A stretch of 64,000 bases of DNA from Hypericum androsaemum (GCA_963995505.1 OZ023181.1:2145487-2209486); one strand, 5' to 3'; positions 46,401-58,244 are shown, counted from the stretch's first letter. Notes: generated by a model from the sequence alone, not told the origin. A program made the numbers and translations.

Positions 46401-46910
46401 TTAACTTCAAACATATTTTTGATATCCTTATACTCCAAATTTGGAGAAGTCATAAACTACAAAGTTTTAGATATATGTCTCAGATTTGCACAGCAACTTG
46501 AATCAACTCAATCAGACTCCGGAGTAAAAATTTATGGCTCCCAACCGAAATCAGTCGACTGTAACTAGATTGGCTTTTGACTTCAAATGAATTTTTGACA
46601 TCCTTACACTTGGAATTTATAAAAGTCATAAACTATAAAGTTGTAGATATATATCTCAACTTCACACATCACCTTGAATCACCTCAATTGGACTCCAGAG
46701 TAAGAAGTTGTGGTTCCCAACCAAAATTAGTCGACCGTAACTCGATCGGCTTTTGACTTCAAATATATTTTCGACATCTTTTTACTTCAAATTTGGAGAA
46801 GTCATAAGATATAACATTGTAGATATACATCTCAGCATCATACAATAACTTAAATCACCTCAATCGGATTTCGAAATAAAAAGTTATGGCTCTCCAACCA
46901 AAATCTATCG
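46401..46910 (-). repeat. Three tandem units of about 178 bp
   Basis: Units start near 46401, 46580 and 46757, each with (A/G)ACTTCAAAT.ATTTT.GA.ATC. Each then holds AAGTCATAAACTA or AAGTCATAAGATA, a GTAGATATA block, CTTGAATCA or CTTAAATCACCTCAAT, and GTCGACTGTAACT or CGACCGTAACTCGA. Read on the minus strand, the order matches the tandem units of the solo LTR at 11529-12130. Confidence 0.82.
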
Positions 46911-46985
46911 ACCGCTCCTCACCGTCTGGGCATGCCATTTGACATAACTGGCACGCCAATTTAATGGCTGGACATGCAATTAAAT

Positions 46986-47600
46986 TTTTTTGAAAGGGAA
47001 AGCCATAATAAATGCACGCGGCTCGTGCACCAAAATTGGATGGCCCTCGAGAACACGCGGCAAAGATTTACTGTTGGATCTTTGTAAGCATGTTTCCATA
47101 CAATTGGATAGCTTGAATTTTCCCCGTTTGGCACGGAAGAGACCTATCTCTGTCCGTGCCCAATTTGGCGATTGTTTCACTCTCTTTTTCTCTCTCTCCT
47201 TTTTTTTGTTTTCTCTCTCTTTTTCTTTCTTCTCCATTGCTCTCCATATACTCTACGATCATATAAATAGGATACTTTGGAATTTATGTATTGTCCAATG
47301 CTAATTAGTTTAGACTTTACAGTTCTATTGTAGTTTGTGTTTTATATCTATATGGTCTATGAAAATAAGGAAGCAGAGCAAAATTCTAACTCTTTCCATT
47401 AACTTTGGCTTTCTTGTTTTTCATATGAAATTTTTATTATATCTTTTATCTCTCTTTTTTCATCCCAGGTGGGACTCCTTAGCATAATTCTAGAGGAATG
47501 TTCTAAAATAATATTTACATGATAATATATCATGTAACAAATTAAAAAGATAAGATAAAGTAGGTGGATTTTTCTTGGACTGAAAAGGGGGAGATGCCTT
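46986..47600. other. Intergenic
   Basis: TTTTTTTGAAAGGGAAAG at 46986 resembles a LINE 3' tail on the minus strand. A pyrimidine-rich stretch lies at 47175-47235. No gene is seen. Confidence 0.35.
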
Positions 47601-47604
47601 TATC

Positions 47605-47800
47605 ATGATTTACAGGAATATTCCCCTACGCCTAAGAAACCGAAATTGCAGAAGTGGAACCCCCCTAGGGACAGGGTGGCTCAAGTTAAATGTTAATGAC
47701 GTGTCCCAGGGCAACCCTGGCCCTGCTGGTGGAGGCGGCCTCGTTAGGGACTCTGATGGGTCTTGTGTGAGAATCTTAAAGGGTCTTGATAGAATAATAA
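47605..47800 (+). pseudogene. LINE RNase H fragment
   Basis: One frame gives GWLKLNVNDVSQGNPGPAGG then GGLVRDSDGSCVR, the start of the RNase H domain found at the end of plant LINE polyproteins (usual form W.KLN.DGA..GNPG.AG.GG..RD..G). It then ends abruptly. Only this short piece remains; no target repeat was found. Confidence 0.7.
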
Positions 47801-49490
47801 CGAACTTGATAGAAAAGAGTTTGAGGAGAATATAATTGGTAGGAGAATAGAAGAAATAGAGACTCGAAGTTGAGAAGAGAAAGGAATAGGAAAATAGATT
47901 TCTTATTATATTTTTCTTGATGATTAAACATGTGATGATCAATCCTCCCCTTATATAGGATCTAGAATAGGAGGGGTTACAATTGAAATTCATGTAGCAA
48001 TTAACTAGGTTCATGTACCAAACATTAATATAGTTCATGTATGAAATCAAAGGGTTGAAAATAATTAAGACAATGAGTGAATTTATTGAATCATATAATT
48101 TGATGATCGTAATATTTTTTTGATTTATTTTAAAATTTTTATTTATGATAATAATGGGTATTTTTGTCAAAAAAATTGTTTAAATAGTGGGATATCAACT
48201 GTAGAAGCATCTATTACAGTTATACATTTTTAAACTACGAAGTAATAGTGTACAAGTCGGCTAAACTACAAGGTAGATTCTTACTAAGCTATTATATATT
48301 TATATATGTATTTTTTCAAAATTTGAATTCTTTTAGAAGCGCTCTTTAATAGTTTGTTATTATTGATTTATTACGACTTGTTTGGATTCGTACAAAGTTC
48401 ACAAATGAAAAAATGTACCTCCCCACTTGTTTCTATATTATGTAATCACATTTTTATTTAATGTTCAGAGTTATTTAGGTTAAAATTGGCCAATTCTTTT
48501 TGTTATATATACATGTAACTATTTAGATTGCTTTTACTCAATGACTTCTATATTGGTCTACATGTAGCAATGAATTTTTTTTACATATCAACAAAACTTA
48601 CAACACACAAAGGATGGTAAATTTGCCACATAAAATCAATACTTTTACTGTCTTAGCCAGCAACTTTGTAGTTCGAAGTTTTTCGAATACACCCTGTAAA
48701 ATCCAATAAAGAGTTTAGTATTATCTTTTGTAATTTGATTGGAATTAAATTTAGATTGATTGATTTAGCAATAGGGAAGTTTTCGAATGACGTCCAAACG
48801 TCGGATAATTTGAAATGTGTGCTCCACTGTAATGGTATAATTTTTTTTTTGAGAAGGTAATGGTAGAAATCGTTACTACAAGAAAATGACAAGTTTATTA
48901 TTTACAGAAAAGGGCACATCGTTCTGTAGGCAAGTGGAGTACTGACTGATCGATGACTCTTGTTACAGGGTATGTTGATATATGTATATATATGGGCTTG
49001 GTATCTTCAGTTCGATCCAGGAACAATCGCTTTTTTTATAGGAACAGGAACAATCGCTTGATACTGCGTAAAAAATGCATTCTCGGTCCAACTGGTGTGG
49101 AAGCAGAAGCACTACCACTTTTATCCAAAAAATTAAATTACACTGTTAACTATCGGTACGACCGGTCGAACTAGTCAGTTCATTCCAAATAAGAATTAGA
49201 GGATGTTCAATTTTTTGATATTTTAATACTAAATATAATTAGTTATACAATATTAAAAAAATTCTAGTCGAACTAGAACCGAAGAAATCCGGGTCTAACT
49301 CCCGGTCAGCTTTTAAAGGTAAGAATTCAAATGAATTATTCCATGCTTATATATTTATAGAAAGATAGTCATAAACTAAATAGGATGTATCCTATAGTCT
49401 TTAAGGATTAAGAAATCTGAAACAATACGAAACCAGCACTAGTAAGAATTATAATAATCAAGACAAATTGCCAGCAAGAAACCAGATTAG
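47801..49490. other. AT-rich intergenic stretch
   Basis: No gene. At 48829-48865 a 9-bp repeat GTAATGGTA surrounds a short T-rich insert (see findings). Text at 47850-48000 (TTCTTGATGATTAAAC, then CTTATATAGGATC) is in the style of an old copia LTR read in reverse, without provable ends. Confidence 0.4.
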
Positions 49491-49494
49491 GAAG

Positions 49495-49864
49495 CGTTAG
49501 AAATTCAGCAACTTAGAAAACAAATCGCGCAAATAACATGGACGTAAGAGATAACGTGGTTCGGCCTAATGCCTATATCCACGGAGAGAAATGAGAACTT
49601 TTATTGATGAGTTTCCAAGCCACAAAGCCATACAAAAAACCTAGGGTAACATGTTTTTATATAGATACAAACCCTTGGTGTACAAGTAACCTATCTAGAT
49701 CAGATTAGGAGTCCAAAACCTAGTCAGAATAGAAATATGAAATAAATCTTTCCTATCTTTCGCCATCGCAACAAAAAGAACCCAAATTTTCTCGGATGCT
49801 CCTATCTCAATTAATGTTGGTCTTATCATCTCAAACAATTATACCGGAAAAAATGTTCCAACAA
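49495..49864 (-). repeat. Copia-type LTR relic
   Basis: The text from CGTTAGAAATTCAGC to GTTCCAACA, with GATAACGTGGTTCGGC near the left side and TTTTTATATAGATAC in the middle, has the layout of a plant copia LTR read on the minus strand (TGTTGGAAC...). There is no target repeat and no internal region, so it is at best a damaged solo LTR. Confidence 0.42.
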
Positions 49865-49903
49865 AAAACTTACGAAATATATTTTTAATATGCTACACCT
49901 CTT

Positions 49904-50896
49904 TTTTTGGTAAATAAAGATGCTTTATTACGAAAAAAGGGGAAAATAACGGAAACAAAATAAAGATAAAACCAAGAAGAATCTACCGAGCATATGTTCT
50001 CGGTAATTGGTTGTGAGAGTGTGTCTGATAATTTTTGTAATTGGTTGGATCATATGTTCTCTCTGCTTGTGAACCCGGATACTTGTAGCCTTGTGGCTCT
50101 TGCTATGTACATGTGTTAGAATATTTGGATTGCTAGGAATCAACTTATCTTTGAAGGGTCCAACCGGATCTCCTGTCTATTGCTCGTTTGGCTTCTCAGC
50201 TTTGGTCTGAATTCTTGCAGGTATCTAAACCCGCAACTCAAGATGCAGATCGGCTAGAAGACGACCACACTTCTTGGCGCCCCCTTGAAGCGGGGGACTT
50301 GAAGTTCAGCTAGGATGCATCGTGGGTGGAGGCCTCCTCCAAAGCCGGGATTGCCATGGTTGTCAGGAACTCTCAAAGCCTTGTTATAGAAAGTCAAGTT
50401 GTCAGAATTTTTGCTGTTTCTCCTCTTGAAGCACAAATCAAGGCTATACAACTCGCTATCAATTGGATAACTCTCCATGGGCGGGACTTGCATACCGTGA
50501 TTGAGACGGATTGCCGGGTTGCTTTCACCTTCCTCCACGACCCTCAGCTGAAAGTCGATTGGCAGCTGAAACTTTTGGTGGAGGAATGTCGATAACAACT
50601 CTCTGTTTTATCATCTTGTAATGTTGATTTTGTCCCTAGAACTTGCAATAGGGTTGCTGACTAGATTTGTAAAGCATGTAGAATGCTTCTCCTTCCGCAG
50701 GACTGGGGTTTAATCCCCCCGGATCTTGTTTTGCTTATCTGTAATGACTTTTCTATTTAATAAAGTTTAGTAACTTTTCTCCTAAAAAAAGGAAGAATCT
50801 ACCGAGCACAGCCCATACCAACTCGGAACAAAGAAAAAACTCGGAACAAATAACCCCAACCCCCCACCGAGATAAAAGAAAAAATCTTGGTAAAAC
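49904..50896 (-). mobile_element. Short retroposon, split by a LINE
   Basis: Outer flanks are a perfect 18-bp repeat TAATATGCTACACCTCTT (49886-49903 and 50897-50914). The element begins with a T run, a poly-A tail on the minus strand, preceded in that sense by TAATAAAGCATCTTTATT. Without the nested LINE and its second target copy it is about 177 bp, so it is a SINE or a strongly truncated LINE. Confidence 0.82.
49993..50791 (+). mobile_element. 5'-truncated LINE nested in the retroposon
   Basis: Flanked by a perfect 17-bp repeat GAAGAATCTACCGAGCA (49976-49992 and 50792-50808) and ending in CCTAAAAAAAGG. The frame 50326-50595 and the bases just before it encode the LINE RNase H domain: DASWVEASSKAGIAMVVRNS (with one stop upstream), EAQIKAIQLAINW and ETDCRVAFTFL. 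Everything 5' of the RNase H is missing, as is usual after incomplete reverse transcription. Its RNase H resembles the LINE at 43.6-44.7 kb. Confidence 0.87.
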
Positions 50897-50914
50897 TAAT
50901 ATGCTACACCTCTT

Positions 50915-52019
50915 CCTTGGCAACGGAAATAAAATGAAATGAGAAGCCAATATAAAAATAATAATATTTCCCTATAAAAGCAAACAAATTCCCCGGTGAA
51001 TTTCACTATAGCATGCAAACATCGACCACCCGGTAACCAATTTCATATTTCTCGCTCACAAGTCACTATAACTTTTAAAAAAAAACTCTGAAATTACTAA
51101 GCTTTGACATAATGCACCAAGATGTCCAATATTTGGTTAATAAATCTATGAATTTTAAAAAATTGAACTCATTAATTTATATAATTAAATTTCATCTTAA
51201 ATGATACATGAAATGACAAAAACAACCCTCATTCACTTTCAAATTCCATAATCACCCTAAAACATACTAGCCTCCACTCCTCGGTAAAATATCACACACC
51301 CCATTAAAAGTAAAAAAAGTTTAAATCGACCCCACCAAGCCAATCCAAGTCAATCTATTAACCCTTTGAATAATCCAAATCATGTGCTAATCTATATTCG
51401 AAAAGATTGGTTCATGAACTTTGTGCTAGTTACATGAGCTTAATATAATGTAGTTACTTTCATTGTGGTTTATGTTTCTTTTCCATGATGTTTGTATGAA
51501 AATTATTTCATGTTGGTTGATTGGTAGCTAGTTTCATTTCTTTATTAGAGACCGTGTACAACCGACTAATTGTGATGAGAGAGGGAATTTTATTGTTTGG
51601 GTTTATGGTTAATCGATTGAGTTGGATGATGTGGGTGATGATAGGCTTAGTTTTTTTGTTAAAATGTGATGGATAATTTTTTTACCGCGGATAAAGTTAG
51701 TATGTATATGGTGATTTTAGAGTTGAAAAGTGACGGAGGATATTTGGTACTCGCATGTGTCATTTGAGATTGAAATTGATATGGACTAATATGTTCGATT
51801 TCTCAAAACTAGGGTCTTATTAAATAAAGAATGAACATTCTAGTGTATTATATCAAACTTTTGAGACTTCTAAAATTTTTCCATTTTCTTCAACTTCTGA
51901 CATTATTTTTTATAAGTAGAGTCTATTAATAATAATGGTAATATTTATGACATACCTAGTGTGGAATTTCATCTTGCGATGTTCGACTGCCAGCCTCGTC
52001 AAAACTCTACAGTGACGAA
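50915..52019. other. AT-rich intergenic stretch
   Basis: No gene supported. The last 60 bases (from GTGGAATTTCATCTTGCG) look coding-like and may continue beyond the copia element at 56904, but I do not recognise a protein. Confidence 0.35.
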
Positions 52020-52024
52020 AATTT

Positions 52025-52601
52025 TGTTGGATATTTTCAAAATAGCATAACTTTTGACTCGTTTATCCATTTTGCCATTATAATATATTTTCGGAATGGG
52101 AATTTCACGATCTACAGCTTTCCGGCTTGTCTGTGATATTCCAAAAATTCCCACGCCCGTGGCCTTTGTTTCATTTTGAAATTGGTGTCCCTTGAGTTTA
52201 AACTCAAGGGAAGTGACCCTCTCATTAGCCACCTTTGTGAATTATTCCAGGAACTTCTTGAGTGATAAAATGGCATTACTTAGTAGTGCCAATCTCTATA
52301 AATAACGGGTTTCATCTCCAATCCAATGATCTAACTTCTAATCAATCCAACCTTTATTTCCTCTCTAAGCATCATCAGATTTTTCTCATAGTGTGTTCTT
52401 GGTCGGGTCAAGGTAGTACAATCCTTGAACTCGACGATGGTTTGAGACTTCATTGTATCCTGATGACAAACGTTCCTAGACCTATTGTACTCGCAGATTA
52501 TCCGGAGGGTTGAACTATTTGTTTGAAAGAATCCTTACAAGATCCTTGAAGTCAGCGACACCAAAATTATTCTTTCATCCTCCAACCCACATTTTCCAAT
52601 A
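52025..52601 (+). repeat. 5' LTR of the old copia element
   Basis: Includes a TATA-like CTCTATAAATAACG near 52291 and the module start CATAACTTTTGACTC at 52046. Confidence 0.88.
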
Positions 52602-52628
52602 ATTTTCAAACAAATATTTCTGACATAA

Positions 52629-55600
52629 TGGAGGGTGAGACTTCAATCATTGATGCACAATCACTACAAGTCATGAACCAGACCTTGAACCGCCTGCAAC
52701 AATTTGATGGTGAAAACTTCACTCGTTGGCAAGAGACAGTGAAGTTCTTCCTCATCACCATCAAAGTTGTGGCACATTCTTGAAGATAGCTTGGAGCAGA
52801 TCCCTGCTGCAACCGCAGAGGACAGTGACAAATTGAAGGCCAAACGCAAGAAGCATCAAGATGAAGATTTTATGTGCTGTGGCCACATCCTTAATGCTTT
52901 CGACACCAATGTCTACAACGCCCATAGAAGCCTCCCGACGGCAAAGGAATTATGGACCGCTCTGGACAATAAGTATAAGATCTCTGAGGCACGCAACAAG
53001 AAGTTCCTGATATACAACTTCATGGATTTCAAGATGGTTGACAGTAAGTCAATTATCGCCCAGGTCAGCGAATTATTACTCATCGTTAATCAACTCAAGG
53101 ATGCTGGTATTGATCTTGTGTCTTCATCTATTGTTGGAGTCATAATCTCCCGTCTTCCTCCTTCGTGGAATGATTACAAGAAGAAATTGAAGCATGCTGA
53201 AACTGACTATGACCTTGAAGATTTGCAGCGTCATCTTCGTATCGAAGAGGACTCTCGTAAATGAGAAATGAATGATAGTCAGCAAACTGAGAATTTTTCT
53301 AAGGCTAACAATGTTGAATTTCATAATTCTTTGAAGCCAAAGAATGACTCTCAGTTTAAGAAAAAAATCCTAACAAAAAGGATAAGAAGAAGGGTGATTG
53401 CTTCTGGTGTAAGAAACCTGGCCATTATACTCATGAATGTCGTCAATGAAAGAAACATTTTAAAAATGAGACAAATATGGCAGATGAAAAGGGCAAACTT
53501 GTCACTGTAGTGCAAAGTGCCAATGCTATTGTTGACAATGATGGTGGATGGTGGTACGACACTGGTGCAACCATTCACATCTGTAAAGACAAAAATCTTT
53601 ACAAGACATATGAACTGATTATCAGAGAAGAAATCACATCAGCAAACAACCAAGGAAGTAAAGTTGTCGGCAAAGGCACAGTTGAACTCACTTTTACATC
53701 GGAAAAGACTTTGACTCTTAAGAATGTACTACATGTCCCTGATGTTGTAAAGAATCTTGTCTCCGGAGTCCTTATTAACAAGGCCGGATTCAACATCGTT
53801 CTTCTTCTTCTTCTTCTTCTTCTTGCTACTTTTGAGTCAGATAAGTTTGTACTGTCCAAGAACGGGATGTTCGTTGGACAAGGATACACTTGTAATGGGT
53901 ATGATTAAACTCAATTTAATAAAGAATGATTCTACTTATATTGTTGACTCCTTTGACATTTGGCATGCAGGATTAGGACATGTGAATTATGATTCTCTTA
54001 GAAACATGAAAAGATTGGGATTGATTTCTGATTGCGATTTTGAAAATGTTTCTAAATGTGAAATATGTGCACAAGCAAAAATACATAGAACATCGTTTAA
54101 ATTCGTAATAAGAAATTCTGCCTTGCTTGAATTAATCATAGTGATGTTGGTGACCTTAAAATCAGAGAAGAAATCACATCAGCAAACAACCAAGGAAGTA
54201 AAGTTGTCGGCAAAGGCACAGTTGAACTCACTTTTACATCGGAAAAGACTTTGACTCTTAAGAATGTACTACATGTCCCTGATGTTGTAAAGAATCTTGT
54301 CTCCGGAGTCCTTATTAACAAGGCCGGATTCAACATCGTTCTTCTTCTTCTTCTTCTTCTTCTTGCTACTTTTGAGTCAGATAAGTTTGTACTGTCCAAG
54401 AACGGGATGTTCGTTGGACAAGGATACACTTGTAATGGGTATGATTAAACTCAATTTAATAAAGAATGATTCTACTTATATTGTTGACTCCTTTGACATT
54501 TGGCATGCAGGATTAGGACATGTGAATTATGATTCTCTTAGAAACATGAAAAGATTGGGATTGATTTCTGATTGCGATTTTGAAAATGTTTCTAAATGTG
54601 AAATATGTGCACAAGCAAAAATACATAGAACATCGTTTAAATTCGTAATAAGAAATTCTGCCTTGCTTGAATTAATCATAGTGATGTTGGTGACCTTAAA
54701 AGTCATATGACTCATGGTGGAAATAAATACTATGTCATTTTCATTGATGACACTAGATATGCATATGTTTACTTGATGAAGTCTAAGGATGAAGTTTTTG
54801 ACAAATTTAAGATTTACAAGGCTGAAGAAGAAACACAATTAGGAGAGAGAATTAAAATCCTAAGAAGAGGAGATGAGTTGGTGTTAAACCAGTCTCATTA
54901 CATTGAGAAGTTTCTCAAGAAGTATGGTCACTTTGATGACAAACCAGCCCCCACTCTTTTAGATCCTAGTATTAAATTAATGAAGAATGGTGGATGAACA
55001 CATGCACAACTTAAGTACTCGAGTGTCATTGGAAATCTTATATATGCTATGCATTGCATAAGATCGGACATAGCTCAAGCTGTGGGAGTGTTATGTCATT
55101 TCTCATGTAACCTAGAAGTTGAACATTGGGGAGCACTTGTAAGAGTGTTGAATTACTTGAAAGGAACCATAAATTATGATTTGCATTACCAAAGCTATCC
55201 CGATGTATTGGAAGGATATAGTGATGCTAATTGGAACAATGTGGAATCCAAGTCCAAGTCCACTACTGGATGGATCTTTACATTAGGAGGTGCTGCGGTA
55301 TCCTGGGGTTCCAAGAAGAAAACTTGTATTTCTGATTCAACGATGTTGTCAGAGTTGATAGCATTGGCTGATGCAAGTAAGGAGGCAGAATGGCTTAGAA
55401 ACTTACTTGTAGAGATCCCACTGAGGAAGAAGCCATCTCCAACGGTCTTGATTAATTGTGACAATCAAGCTACCATCTATAACGTCTTTAACAAGACTTA
55501 TAATGAAAAGTCTAGACATGCAAGTCTAAGACATCAAATGGTAAGACAATTGCTCAAGAGAGGAGTAGTTGCAGTTGATTTTATTAAAATGAAGAAGAAC

Positions 55601-55690
55601 TTGGCTGACCCTTTTACGAAGAGTCTACCAAAGGTAATATTTTCAATAAAATGTAAGGAAATGGGGCTAAGGTTTGTGAAAGAAGGTTGA
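52629..55690 (+). pseudogene. Copia gag-pol remnant, broken and deleted
   Basis: Gag starts at 52629 and is frameshifted near 52770. The UBN2 region is 52767-53264. The knuckle CFWCKKPGHYTHEC lies at about 53400-53440 and is followed by a stop. The protease reads WWYDTGATIHIC (about 53550) with a CTT run coding eight or so leucines at 53801-53825. The integrase zinc region begins IWHAGLGHVNYDSLRNMKRL and contains CEICAQAK. After the duplicated block the frame at 54707 passes from the start of the integrase core (FIDDTRYAYVYLMKSKDEVF) directly into the end of the reverse transcriptase region (VLNQSHYIEKFLKKYGHFDD). Most of integrase and all RT catalytic motifs are therefore deleted. RNase H follows at 55049-55690 (SDANWNNVESKSKSTTGWIF, ELIALADASKEAEWL). 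Not functional. Confidence 0.9.
53621..54700 (+). repeat. Perfect tandem duplication, 2 x 540 bp
   Basis: 53621-54160 is repeated at 54161-54700; every line of sequence matches, including the CTT microsatellite. The unit covers the end of protease and the integrase zinc region. Confidence 0.97.
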
Positions 55691-56321
55691 CCGCCAACAA
55701 CGAAAATCTAACCTATGTTTTGAAATGGATATACAAGGTCCAATGGGTACCAACAAGTCATTAGAGTAGTTATGGTGCACCAAGTTAAACTTCCCATTTC
55801 TAAATTGGTGCAGCGTTTTTGCATGAACGAGGATGAATGCAAATTCTTAATAAGTCTACGTGATTACATGTGTCTTGGAGAAGCACCTTAAGAGACATAC
55901 CTATATGAGTACGGAAATCAGGCCGTTTCCTAAGAGAATAAGACCGCTCTCTAAAGAAGACTCATGAATTCAGGGTATAAGCACATGGCCATTAACGTGC
56001 GAGCTACAGAACACACTAGCTTCCGAAGTCAATATGTGTGGATGTTTCAGTTTTATCGCTAGGGGTACTTGGTTCATGAATCGTTCACCATAGAACCTCG
56101 ATAAGGCTTTGAACTTCTTACACTAAGTGAAGGTTCAAATCCAAAAGATACCTATCATTTATGTATTGATTTCTACGATGATGCTCATTCGTATCCTAGC
56201 TTGAACTACGTTGGCTTGATCCCTCACAGATACGTAGGTAATCACTTAAGTGATGAAGTCACTCCGTTGTTCTAACTTTTATTTTGTTTACTATTTTAAA
56301 GTTTTGAAAATAGGGGGAGAA

Positions 56322-56898
56322 TATTGGATATTTTTAAAATAGCATAACTTTTGACTAGTTTATCCGTTTTGCTATTATAATATGTTTTCAAAATGAGAAT
56401 TTCACGATCTACAGCTTTTCGGTTTGTCTGTGAAATTCTGAAAATTCTCACGCCCATGGCCTTTGTTTCATTTTGAAATTGGTGTCCCTTGAGTTTAAAC
56501 TCAAGGGAAGTGACCCTCCCATTAGCCACCTCTGTGAATTGTTCCAGGAACTTTTTGAGTGATGAAATGGCATTACTTGGTAGTGCCAATCTCTATAAAT
56601 AGCGGGTTTCATCTCCAATCCAAGGATCTAACTTCTAATCAATCCAACCTTCATTTCCTCTCTAAGCATCATCCGATTTTTTTCATAGTGTGTTCTTGGT
56701 TGGGTCAAGGTAGTACAATCCTTGAACTCGACAACGGTGTGAGGCTTCATTGTATCCTGACGACTAACGTTCATAGACCCGTTGTACTCGCGGATTATCC
56801 GGAGGGTCGAACTATTTGTTTGAAAGAATCTTTACAAGATCCTTGAAGTCAGCGACACCAAAATTGTTCTTTCATCCTCCAACCCACATTTTCCAACA
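56322..56898 (+). repeat. 3' LTR of the old copia element
   Basis: Same length and layout as 52025-52601 with many substitutions; CATAACTTTTGACTA lies near 56343. Confidence 0.88.
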
Positions 56899-56903
56899 AA
56901 TTC

Positions 56904-57880
56904 ACAGTAGGCAAAGAGTACCTCAATAAGGGAAATCTCTATCTTGACGTTAGGATTGTTAGAATTAATTCCACACCGCCGGTCAATTCGTCTCCCCCCG
57001 ATCAACCTTTCAACTTCCTTGCCAAGTATTTCATCACCTGTGACCTACCGATGATGGCTATGGTTCGCCCATGAAGCATCTTGTCATTGTATCTTGATGC
57101 TCTTCCTCTTTCGTTTCTATCTGACGTAGAGAAACACAGATGACATGCAAGCCCACCAACGGGCTGAGGTAAGGCATCGTCGTGGGTGGGGCAGTTCCTT
57201 TGGAGTAGCCTCCTTGTACTGAATTAGACCTTGCATGGTTGAGGTTTCAAATGGCAGAACCACCCAAGTCCCAAGAGCAGCTCCGGCCGAGGGTGCGACT
57301 CAAGGGATGCAAGTTGAAGAATCTGATAGCTGCCCTAGTGATGATCCCAACCAAATTCCCATCACATAAGTCGAGCCGGATGAATCTCCTTCTCAAAAAA
57401 TATTTAAGGATGAATCTCACAAAACATATATTATTTATAAAAGTTCGAAGTCAATATATCCTTTAAAACATTCAACTGCTTACCATTTCTGCCAATTCAT
57501 AAAAGAGAGACCAGATGATCTTCACTGAATTTTATCGCGTTGAAATTTTAATAAGGTCGACGATCATAACCTCGCAAAAAAAATATTTAAAAATATCCCG
57601 AATTTGTCAAAAGACATCAAGCCTAATAGCACAAGATGAGGTGTGTATAAATTCAAAGAGGTCCAAGCATAAAAATTTACCTTCCAAAAAAACCCCAAAT
57701 CCCAAACACATTCCAAATGCATCACCAACGCCGCCTTAACAAATAAACGCCACCGTTTCGACGTAAACATCATCCAACATATAGAAAGGATAGATCCCGC
57801 CTCCACCAACTTTTCCCTCCTAAAATCCCCGCCTTTCCTCTGTCTCTCTCCTCTTTCTCTCTCTACGCCTCTCGTTTCTA
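56904..57880. other. Region upstream of RBR
   Basis: 56904-57080 has a coding-like frame (FTVGKEYLNKGNLYLDVRIV) that I do not recognise. The rest holds only short frames. From 57780 the sequence becomes CT-rich, as expected near the RBR transcription start. Confidence 0.4.
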
Positions 57881-57888
57881 ATCCCTCT

Positions 57889-57897
57889 CCCGCGAAA
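57889..57897. promoter_or_regulatory. E2F-type site in the RBR 5' region
   Basis: CCCGCGAAA, the reverse of TTTCGCGGG, fits the E2F consensus TTTSSCGC/TTTSGCGS. Plant RBR genes are known to be under E2F control, so a feedback site here is plausible. It lies about 355 bases before the start codon, near the probable transcription start. Confidence 0.65.
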
Positions 57898-57986
57898 AAA
57901 TAAAAAACACTCGCATCCCCAAGACTCCCTTTTTCTTTTTCCCTTCCAATTTTTCACTCCAACGGATCTCTTACTCACTTCTTAAG

Positions 57987-58207
57987 GTACTAATTCCTTG
58001 TCATTACGTGTTGATCTATGTTGGTTTCGCTTCTTTGGGTTTGTAATTTGTTACCCAATTTTTTTTTACCCGTTGTTAATAAGAGAGGAGACCCATCTTC
58101 TCGAACTTTTTTACTGTTTCTGATTTACCCCTTCTCGTTGAGCTTCGATTTCTGATTGTTCTTGGGTTAATTTGTAGTGGGTTTTTGTGAATTTTGATTT
58201 TTTACAG
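57987..58207 (+). other. Probable intron in the RBR 5' UTR
   Basis: A donor AAG|GTACTAAT at 57987 and an acceptor TTTTTTACAG ending at 58207 enclose a T-rich stretch, leaving a short leader before the ATG at 58245. Inferred from sequence only. Confidence 0.6.
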
Positions 58208-58244
58208 TAAAGTTAGGGTTTTGTGGTTGTTGAATCTAGAGATC

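Larger units (their letters stand above)
52025..56898 (+). mobile_element. Old Ty1/copia element with internal deletion
   Basis: The LTRs are 52025-52601 and 56322-56898, both 577 bp. They start TGTTGGAT (5') or TATTGGAT (3'), end CCAATA or CCAACA, and differ often (about ten changes in the first 75 bases). Target repeat: AATTT (52020-52024) against AATTC (56899-56903). A polypurine tract AGGGGGAGA precedes the 3' LTR. I see no standard Met primer-binding site after the 5' LTR, which is followed by ATTTTCAAACAAATATTTC; it has either changed or another tRNA was used. Confidence 0.9.

Noticed and set aside
53757..54710. Leucine- or phenylalanine-run frames around the CTT repeat as small membrane proteins
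   Set aside because: They are alternate frames of the copia remnant created by the CTT microsatellite.
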